Assembly (NCBI GenBank): GCA_905187815.1
Contig: CAJJJM010000005.1
Location: 1-64,000, forward strand
Length of the DNA stretch: 64,000 nucleotides
From: an uncultured Methanomassiliicoccaceae archaeon
GTDB lineage: Archaea > Thermoplasmatota > Thermoplasmata > Methanomassiliicoccales > Methanomethylophilaceae
Reading direction: 5' to 3'
Shown here one piece after another: positions 58,658 to 64,000 of this stretch. Within the stretch, counting starts at the first letter, position 1. Each line of letters begins with the position of its first letter. The notes beneath the pieces were generated by a model. That model was given only the letters and a program-made list of their open reading frames with translations, was not told the origin of the DNA and searched no databases. Both the position numbers and the translations under genes were made by a program.

Positions 58658-60070
58658 TCAGAAGTCCTTGGCCTTCTTGGACTCGTACAGGGCGAGGACC
58701 GCCTTGTACAGCATGTAGACGTCGGCCTTGGCGGTGACCTCGATGGGGGCGTGCATGCACAGCACGGGCACACCGATGTCGACCGTGTCTATGTCGTGGA
58801 CGGATATCTCGGAGGCGATGGTTCCGCCACCTCCCAGGTCGATCTTTCCGAGCTCGCCGATCTGCCAGGTGACGTCCGCGTCCCTGAAGATGCTGATGAT
58901 GTAGTTCATCATCTCGGCGGAGGCGTCGTTGGTGCTGTACTTGCCCCTGGCGCCGTCGTACTTGGCGATGCAAGGTCCGCGGTTCAGGTAGCAGCAGTTG
59001 TTCCTCTCCTGGACGTCGGGGTAGGCGGGGTCGAAAGCGGCGCTCACGTCGCAGGACAGACAGACGGAGTTCTGAAGGACGTGCCTGACCTCGCAGCCCT
59101 CGTCCTGGGCGAGATCCTCCATGAAGTCCCTGAAGAAGAAGGACCTCATCCCGGTGACTCCGTCGGAACCGGTCTCCTCCTTGTCGGCGAAAATGGTCAT
59201 GGTCGTGTACTCGGGGTTCTTCACGTCCAGCTCGGCCATGAACTCGGCATATGCGCAGGAGCTGTCGTCCTGTCCGTATCCCGCGACCATGGACCTGTCG
59301 AACCCCATGTCCCTAGCCTTGAAGGCAGGGACTGCGCAGAGCTCCGCGGTCTCGAAGTCGCATTCCCTGATGCCGTACTTCTCGTTGAGGATCTGCATGA
59401 TCGCCAGCTTGACCCTGTCCTTCACCTTGTCGTCGTCGTACGGCCAGGATCCGAGCAGGAGGTTGAGCTGCTCCCCTTCCACGACCTCGGATGCGTTCTT
59501 CCTCATCTGGTTCTGAGCCAGGTGGGGGAGCAGGTCGGTGATGAGGAACGACGGCTCGTCGTCGTTCTCGCCGATCCTGATCTTGACCGTCCTGCCGTCG
59601 GATGTGTGCACGACACCCCTGATGGAGAGCGGGATGGTGGTCCACTGGTACTTCTTGATGCCACCGTAGTAGTGCGTCTTGAAGAACGCCATGTCTGCAT
59701 CCTGGAACAGAGGGTGCGGCTTGAAGTCGAGCCTGGGGCTGTCGATGTGGGCGACGGTCACGCGCACACCCTCGGAGACGGGCCTCTTCCCCTTGGTGCA
59801 CATCATGATCGTCTTGCCGCGGTTGACCTTGTAGAACTTGGCTCCCGCCTTGTACTTGGTCCCGCGGACGTACTCGGTGTAGCCATGCTCGGCGAGGATC
59901 GGGATCACGTAGTCGATGACCTCGCGCTCTGTCTTGTTGGATAGGAACTGCTTGTAGCCCTCGCAGAACTCCTCCGCCTTCCTCAGGATCTTGTGGTCCT
60001 TCTCGGGAAGGCTCTGGGGCTTGGCGAGGATCCCGTCGGCCAGCGTCTGGCCCTTAGTCTTCTTAACCAT
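58658..60070 (-). CDS. M18-family aminopeptidase
   Basis: A 470-residue zinc aminopeptidase of the M18 (aminopeptidase I/ApeA) family. Metal and catalytic motifs: 'VAHIDSPRLDFKPHPLF', 'AGYGQDDSSCAYAEFM' and 'FADKEETGSDGVTGMRS', with a final His in 'CMHAPIEVTAKADV'. It removes N-terminal residues from peptides in the cytoplasm, usually as a dodecamer. Length is normal and all ligands seem present. Single gene, codon use like the host. Confidence 0.92.
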   Translation of the reverse strand: MVKKTKGQTLADGILAKPQSLPEKDHKILRKAEEFCEGYKQFLSNKTEREVIDYVIPILAEHGYTEYVRGTKYKAGAKFYKVNRGKTIMMCTKGKRPVSEGVRVTVAHIDSPRLDFKPHPLFQDADMAFFKTHYYGGIKKYQWTTIPLSIRGVVHTSDGRTVKIRIGENDDEPSFLITDLLPHLAQNQMRKNASEVVEGEQLNLLLGSWPYDDDKVKDRVKLAIMQILNEKYGIRECDFETAELCAVPAFKARDMGFDRSMVAGYGQDDSSCAYAEFMAELDVKNPEYTTMTIFADKEETGSDGVTGMRSFFFRDFMEDLAQDEGCEVRHVLQNSVCLSCDVSAAFDPAYPDVQERNNCCYLNRGPCIAKYDGARGKYSTNDASAEMMNYIISIFRDADVTWQIGELGKIDLGGGGTIASEISVHDIDTVDIGVPVLCMHAPIEVTAKADVYMLYKAVLALYESKKAKDF

Positions 60071-60131
60071 GCCGCGAAAAGTGTTTGCACTCGTACATTA
60101 AGGTTATCCTCATACGCACACGGGTTCCGTG

Positions 60132-60518
60132 TCATCCCATGAGCCTCTCCAGGTCCCTCATTATGTCGTGGATGGGGATGGCCGCTATGCGTCCGTCGTC
60201 GACGAACTCGTAGTGCTCCGGCGGTTCCGGCATGATGTACGCGAACGCAACCCTGGGGCCGGAATCCGTCTCGACCCTCACGCCTACGAGGGAGTATGTC
60301 GGGACCTCCTCCCAGGTGTCCATGCGGAGGACGTCCTCGGAGTCGGCCTCGAACACCACCCCGTCCACCGATCCATCGGAAGGGATGACCGTGAGGTAGT
60401 CCCATCCGCAGATCTTGCGGTACCCGCGGAGAACGGCGGGTTCCGATTGCACCGGATGGCCGAGGACCCTGTCCCTGATCATCGGGAGTGTGAGGGTCCC
60501 ATAGGAGAATATCAGCAT
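60132..60518 (-). CDS. Gamma-glutamylcyclotransferase-like (AIG2/GGCT) protein
   Basis: A 128-residue protein starting MLIFSYGTLTLPMI, the diagnostic YGTL loop of the GGCT/AIG2 fold, with 'VLRGYRKICGWDYLTVIP' and the Glu region 'DGVVFEADSEDVLRMDTWEE'. It may release pyroglutamate from gamma-glutamyl compounds or gamma-glutamyl amines. The ATG at 60518 restores the family N-terminus; upstream frame is spurious. It follows the MTA phosphorylase gene by 35 nt in the same direction. Confidence 0.85.
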   Translation of the reverse strand: MLIFSYGTLTLPMIRDRVLGHPVQSEPAVLRGYRKICGWDYLTVIPSDGSVDGVVFEADSEDVLRMDTWEEVPTYSLVGVRVETDSGPRVAFAYIMPEPPEHYEFVDDGRIAAIPIHDIMRDLERLMG

Positions 60519-60553
60519 GATGTAAGGTGCGGGGGAATCCCCCGCTTCGGATC

Positions 60554-61330
60554 TCAGAGCGCTCCGGCTCCCTTGGCCGCCTCGATGCATGATTCGCAGG
60601 AGTCGGTGATCTTCGGGAGTCCCTTCTCAAGGAGGGTCAGGACCTTGGCGAGGCACTCGGACATGGTCTTGTTCACCATGGCGATGTCGACGGGCTCGTC
60701 CTTCCAGACGTCGTAGTCCGTGATGGTGGCCAGACTGCAGTAGCACAGACCGAGCTCCCTGGCGAGCTGGCACTCGGGGACCACGGTCATGCCGATGATG
60801 TCCGCGAACTGCCTGAACATGGCGCTCTCGGCCCTGGTGGAGAATCTGGGGCCCTCGATGCACAGGTATGTGCCGCCTCTGTGGTACCTGATCCCCATCT
60901 CTTCTGCGGTCTCGGCGAAGATCGCGTTGAGGTGGGGGCAGAACGGGTCGGGGATGGAGATGTGGACGGCGCTGTCGTCGAAGTAGGTGTAGTCCCTCTT
61001 CTTCGTGAAGTCGATGAACTGGTCGGCGATGACCAGGTCACCGGGGGCGAACTGCTCCTGGAGGGATCCGACGGCGCAGGCGGAGATAATGTACTTGCAT
61101 CCCAGCTCCTTGAGGGCCCACATGTTGGCCCTGTAAGGGACGTTGGTCGGGGGGTACTGGTGCTGCTTGCCGTGACGGTAGAGGAAGGCGACCTCCACGC
61201 CGTTGATCCTTCCGATGAGTATGGGGTCGGAGGGTTTCCCGTAGGGCGTGTCGGGGAAGACCTCCTCGATGGTCTCGAAGGTGTCCGGGTTGTAGATCCC
61301 GGTGCCGCCTATGATCGCTATCTTGGGCAT
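60554..61330 (-). CDS. mtnP: 5'-Methylthioadenosine phosphorylase
   Basis: A 258-residue purine nucleoside phosphorylase family enzyme releasing adenine and methylthioribose-1-phosphate from MTA. Landmarks: 'IAIIGGTGIYNPDTFE', 'YRHGKQHQYPPTNVPYRANM', phosphate/base site 'YLCIEGPRFSTRAES' and 'NKTMSECLAKVL'. Cys residues near the C-terminus ('CESCIEAAK') recall the disulfide-rich archaeal enzymes. Some relatives accept inosine or guanosine. Start 61330 gives the family N-terminus MPKIAIIGG. Confidence 0.9.
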   Translation of the reverse strand: MPKIAIIGGTGIYNPDTFETIEEVFPDTPYGKPSDPILIGRINGVEVAFLYRHGKQHQYPPTNVPYRANMWALKELGCKYIISACAVGSLQEQFAPGDLVIADQFIDFTKKRDYTYFDDSAVHISIPDPFCPHLNAIFAETAEEMGIRYHRGGTYLCIEGPRFSTRAESAMFRQFADIIGMTVVPECQLARELGLCYCSLATITDYDVWKDEPVDIAMVNKTMSECLAKVLTLLEKGLPKITDSCESCIEAAKGAGAL

Positions 61331-61453
61331 AGATGACGGAAAGGGGCGGGCATATTTAATCTGAACATCGGAAGGGATGCTATGGCCGTCCGTGCATGTG
61401 ACGGCCGCCGGCGACGGGGTCGTCATGATCCCCAGGTGTTGGTGACCGATCCC

Positions 61454-62176
61454 TCAGTCCGATCCGAATTCGGATATCAGGGACGATACCCATCCGATGA
61501 TCTCCGAGGATGCCCGATCCATAAAGTCGTCCCACACCGTCCCGTTCACGGATTCCCTGAGATCCAGGATCCGGGATTCGCGACCCGCCGCCTTCCGCAG
61601 ATCGCATATGGGTCCGTGATAGACGCCCGTCCTGGCGCATACGGCGGCGGTCAGGGTGAAGCGGCACTGTTTCAGGATCCCACACAGGATGTCCGGCGAC
61701 CTCTCGTGGACCATGTTGTGCACGCACATGTGGTAGATGGCGCAGGCGCCTGCGAGGGCGGCGTCGCCAGCATCGCCGATCCTTTCGGGTGGCAGTATGG
61801 CATCGAGGCTGCCTCTGACGGGTACGGTGTCATGTCTGAACTGGAAGAGGTCACTAGCAACCCATCCCGAGAGTTCTCCGACTCCCGATAGGAATCCGCA
61901 GGCGAGCTCTCTCCGGGGCATCGAGTCCAGAATCCCCCTGTAGGACACGATGTCTTCCGGGCACACGCTGTCAAGGATCACGACGGCGTCTATGTCGCTA
62001 CCCTCTGTCGCCTCGCCCCTGGCATGGCTGCCCTGAAGTCCGACGAAGACGACTCTGTCTCCGAAGGTCTCAAGCAGGCGGTCTTGCAGGAGGGCCATCC
62101 ACGAGTCGATCTCTGATTGGTCCATGGAATCGACCATCCGCGGTCTCGTCAAATAGTTGTCCATGTTCCTGGCCAA
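61454..62176 (-). CDS. Nucleotidyltransferase (KNTase/streptomycin adenylyltransferase-like)
   Basis: A 240-residue protein. The nucleotidyltransferase core 'GSHARGEATEGSDIDAVVI' has the GS-x10-DxD metal motif; the C-terminal helical half resembles aminoglycoside-type or DUF4111-like partners. The substrate (antibiotic, tRNA or protein) cannot be told. The start at 62176 or the internal ATG 14 codons later (MVDSMDQSEID) are both possible. Lone gene. Confidence 0.75.
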   Translation of the reverse strand: MARNMDNYLTRPRMVDSMDQSEIDSWMALLQDRLLETFGDRVVFVGLQGSHARGEATEGSDIDAVVILDSVCPEDIVSYRGILDSMPRRELACGFLSGVGELSGWVASDLFQFRHDTVPVRGSLDAILPPERIGDAGDAALAGACAIYHMCVHNMVHERSPDILCGILKQCRFTLTAAVCARTGVYHGPICDLRKAAGRESRILDLRESVNGTVWDDFMDRASSEIIGWVSSLISEFGSD

Positions 62177-62200
62177 TTATCTCTTTTCCCACAATTGAAT

Positions 62201-62620
62201 TGTCACATTATCCACAATCTATCCGATCCAGCAGTTGCAGCCTATTTCCTGAATGCGGAGCCGGAGGATCTTCTGATGGATATGAACACGTTTGGGCTTC
62301 TCTTCGAGTCACTCGTAATCCGCAATCTCAGGGTATATATCGAAGCTCAGGGAGGAAAGGTGTATCACTATCGTGACTCAGACGGTCTTGAGGCTGATGC
62401 GATCATGCATCTCAAAGGCAGATGGGCGGCAGCGGAGGTGAAACTCGGAAGCAGCGAGGGAGTGGAGGAAGGTGTGAGGAACCTGAAACGGCTGAAGGAA
62501 AAGGTGGATGACACCTACCGGAACAAGCTGGCATTCCTTGTCGTGATAACCGCTCATGGATACGCCTACAGGCGCGATGATGGGGTGTATGTCGTTCCGA
62601 TAGGGTGTCTGAGGCCCTGA
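62201..62620 (+). pseudogene. C-terminal remnant of an AAA ATPase with DUF4143
   Basis: From about 62201 the frame encodes CHIIHNLSDPAVAAYFLNAE, then 'DLLMDMNTFGLLFESLVIRN' and 'GLEADAIMHLKGRWAAAEVK', the standard DUF4143 C-terminal half (nuclease-like E-x-D...E-x-K pattern) of AAA_14 ATPases. The ATPase half is missing; upstream sequence belongs to the opposite-strand nucleotidyltransferase gene. It is a truncated relic with no start codon of its own. Confidence 0.75.
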
Positions 62621-63271
62621 TCAGGCGATATGCCTGACAGCCTCGTAGGGTGTGACGTAGAGGGCCTTCTCGGCCTCTTCCTTCGTCATGCCCGCGCCGA
62701 AGGCGACGGTCCTGGCAGCGGCGTCGTCCATCAGGTTCTCCGGCGCGTGGGTGTCGGAGTCCACGACCATGTCGGCGCCGACGGCCCTCGCCATGTTCAC
62801 GACGTGCCCGTTGGTGATGTTGTGTCCGGCGCGGCCGGAGATCTCCAGCAGGACCCCGTTGTCCATGGCCAGCTGGGCCTCCTCCAGGGTGATGAACCCG
62901 GGGTGGGCAAGGACGTCGATCTCTGGGTTCTCCACGGATGCGCGGTTCGTTCCAGGCGCCACCGGCTCGGTGACGGTCTCCCCGTGGACGACTATCCACT
63001 GGGCGCCGGCATCCCTCGCCATCCTGGCGACCCTGTCGATCTTGGACGGCGGGACATGGGTGATCTCCACGCCGGGGATGACCTTGATGTAGTCCTCGCA
63101 CAGCTCCACCGCCTTGGCGACGTTGGATGCCACGAACTCGACGTTGGTCATGTCCACGTGGTCCGTGATCGCGATGACGTCGTGCCCGAGGACCATGGCC
63201 CTCCTGACCAGCTCGGCGGGGATGAGCTCGCCGTCGCTGAAGACCGTGTGGGTGTGCAGGTCGGCCCTCAT
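62621..63271 (-). CDS. PHP-domain phosphatase, probably histidinol-phosphatase
   Basis: A 216-residue PHP metallo-phosphoesterase: 'ADLHTHTVFSDGELIP', 'VIAITDHVDMTNVEF', 'VIPGVEITHVPPSKI', 'DVLAHPGFITLEEA' and 'VVDSDTHAPEN' supply the metal-binding His/Asp/Glu set. It overlaps hisIE by 4 nt (ATGA) at the end of a his operon, so dephosphorylation of histidinol phosphate is the likely job. This is inferred from context; PHP domains also occur in DNA repair and other phosphatases. Confidence 0.8.
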   Translation of the reverse strand: MRADLHTHTVFSDGELIPAELVRRAMVLGHDVIAITDHVDMTNVEFVASNVAKAVELCEDYIKVIPGVEITHVPPSKIDRVARMARDAGAQWIVVHGETVTEPVAPGTNRASVENPEIDVLAHPGFITLEEAQLAMDNGVLLEISGRAGHNITNGHVVNMARAVGADMVVDSDTHAPENLMDDAAARTVAFGAGMTKEEAEKALYVTPYEAVRHIA

Positions 63272-63873
63272 TGCGACCTCTCCCACAGCTCCTTGTAGAC
63301 CTTCTCCATGGGGACGCCCATCTTCTCCACGGCGACCATGGTGTGGTAGATCAGGTCCGCAAGCTCGCAGCACATCTCGTCCTCGTTCCTGTCCTTGATG
63401 GCCAGGACGAACTCGGTGGCCTCCTCGACGATCTTCTTGCACATCTTGGTCTCGTTGTTGTAGAGCTTGCATGTGTAGCTCCCGTCCTCGGGGTTCTCGT
63501 GCCTGTCCTTCAGCACCCTCCTGAGGTCGGGGATGATCGCCATGGTCTCCTCGGTGCTCCCGTAGACGGTCTCCGCGAAGCAGGACGGGTTGCCCAGGTG
63601 GCAGGCGATGCCGCCGACCTGTTCGACTCTGACGAGCAGGGTGTCCGCGTCGCAGTCCTTCTGGATGGATTTGATCTTCTGGAGGTGTCCGGACTCCTCT
63701 CCCTTCTTCCAGAGCTTCTGCCTGCTCCTGGACCAGAAGTGGGTGTAGCCGGTCTCCTCCATCTTCGCAACCGCCTCCTCGTTCGCCCATGCGACCATGA
63801 GCACCTCGTTGGTGATCCAGTCCTGGACGACAACGGGGATCAGTCCCTTATCATCGTATTTCAGGTCGTTCAT
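63268..63873 (-). CDS. hisIE: HisIE: phosphoribosyl-AMP cyclohydrolase / phosphoribosyl-ATP pyrophosphatase
   Basis: A 201-residue bifunctional enzyme for steps 2 and 3 of histidine synthesis. HisI domain (1-105): 'VAWANEEAVAKMEETGY', 'KDCDADTLLVRVEQVG', 'ACHLGNPSCF' with the metal Asp and Cys residues. HisE domain (115-201): 'KKIVEEATEFVLAIKDR' and 'ELADLIYHTMVAVEKMG' with the MazG-like Glu/Asp sites. The start at 63873 overlaps the hisF stop by ATGA and gives the family N-terminus MNDLKYDDKG. Confidence 0.95.
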   Translation of the reverse strand: MNDLKYDDKGLIPVVVQDWITNEVLMVAWANEEAVAKMEETGYTHFWSRSRQKLWKKGEESGHLQKIKSIQKDCDADTLLVRVEQVGGIACHLGNPSCFAETVYGSTEETMAIIPDLRRVLKDRHENPEDGSYTCKLYNNETKMCKKIVEEATEFVLAIKDRNEDEMCCELADLIYHTMVAVEKMGVPMEKVYKELWERSQ

Positions 63874-64000
63874 CTGACCACGATCCCCCTGTCGCGGAGG
63901 TACTCCTTTACCTCCCCGACGGTGCATTCGTTGTAATGGAAAATTGATGCCGCGAGCGCCGCAGATGCCCCGGTCTGGGCGAACACGTCGTAGATGTGCT
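63870..64000 (-). CDS. hisF: HisF C-terminus (imidazole glycerol phosphate synthase), 5' part off the window
   Basis: The visible 43 codons end HIYDVFAQTGASAALAASIF then HYNECTVGEVKEYLRDRGI-VVR, the conserved last barrel strand and helix of HisF ('DAALAASIFHFGE' type). The stop TGA overlaps the hisIE start. HisF makes the imidazole ring with HisH. It confirms a his operon running leftwards. Confidence 0.93.
   Translation of the reverse strand, partial: HIYDVFAQTGASAALAASIFHYNECTVGEVKEYLRDRGIVVR

Overview
The window looks like the chromosome of a high-G+C archaeon of the class Thermoplasmata, most likely a methyl-reducing methanogen of the order Methanomassiliicoccales. The lineage call is an inference from gene content. 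The supports are: both subunits of DNA topoisomerase VI; TATA boxes about 25-30 nt upstream of start codons, often implying leaderless mRNAs; a methyl-transfer cassette (methylcobamide:CoM methyltransferase, MtaC-type corrinoid protein, RamA-type activase); LarC; an archaeal-type valyl-tRNA synthetase; and an aldo/keto reductase interrupted only by an in-frame TAG, the codon these organisms read as pyrrolysine.

Layout. 1-4.0 kb: a BspA-like leucine-rich-repeat surface protein running off the left edge, a hypothetical protein, a RelB/DinJ-YafQ toxin-antitoxin pair and a decayed DDE transposase. 4.1-13.3 kb: a complete type I-E CRISPR-Cas locus (cas3, cse1, cse2, cas7, cas5, cas6e, cas1, cas2) in one overlapping operon of visibly lower G+C, followed after only 20 bp by a 17-repeat array. 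13.6-18.8 kb: other defence-like genes, namely a PD-(D/E)XK nuclease fused to a DUF2075 ATPase, a DUF1828-type protein and an AAA ATPase with a TOPRIM-like partner. 19-28 kb: MMPL/RND exporter, Sel1-like protein, valS, a DUF234-type ATPase and a ferredoxin.

28.7-32.3 kb is the methyltransferase cassette, with no recognisable substrate-specific methyltransferase (MtaB/MtmB/MttB) beside it. Next to it are three very small Lys/Glu/Arg/His-rich proteins. 33-44 kb: isocitrate dehydrogenase-family enzyme, top6B-top6A, tandem QueG-like Fe-S proteins, aldo/keto reductase with a ferredoxin tail, larC and a UvrD-type helicase. 44.4-46.1 kb: four two-helix potassium channel genes in an A-B-A-B tandem. 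46-51 kb: EamA transporter, a strongly structured intergenic segment (possible RNA), htpG, and an AlbA_2/Schlafen-type gene broken by one frameshift and followed by three cassettes of an 11-nt repeat. 51-64 kb: UbiA/MenA and UbiE pair, HAD phosphatase, Sel1 protein, the TAG-containing aldo/keto reductase, a trio of membrane/zinc-ribbon proteins, acetyltransferase and LysR regulator, M18 aminopeptidase, MTA phosphorylase, nucleotidyltransferase, and the 3' end of a his operon (hisF, hisIE, PHP phosphatase).

The strongest leads are the aldo/keto reductase with its TAG codon, the repeat cassettes after the AlbA_2 gene, the duplicated heteromer-like potassium channels, the charged microprotein cluster, the orphan corrinoid cassette, the structured RNA candidate, and an archaeal type I-E locus with almost no leader. 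Long antisense reading frames are common because stop codons are rare at this G+C; they were treated as shadows.
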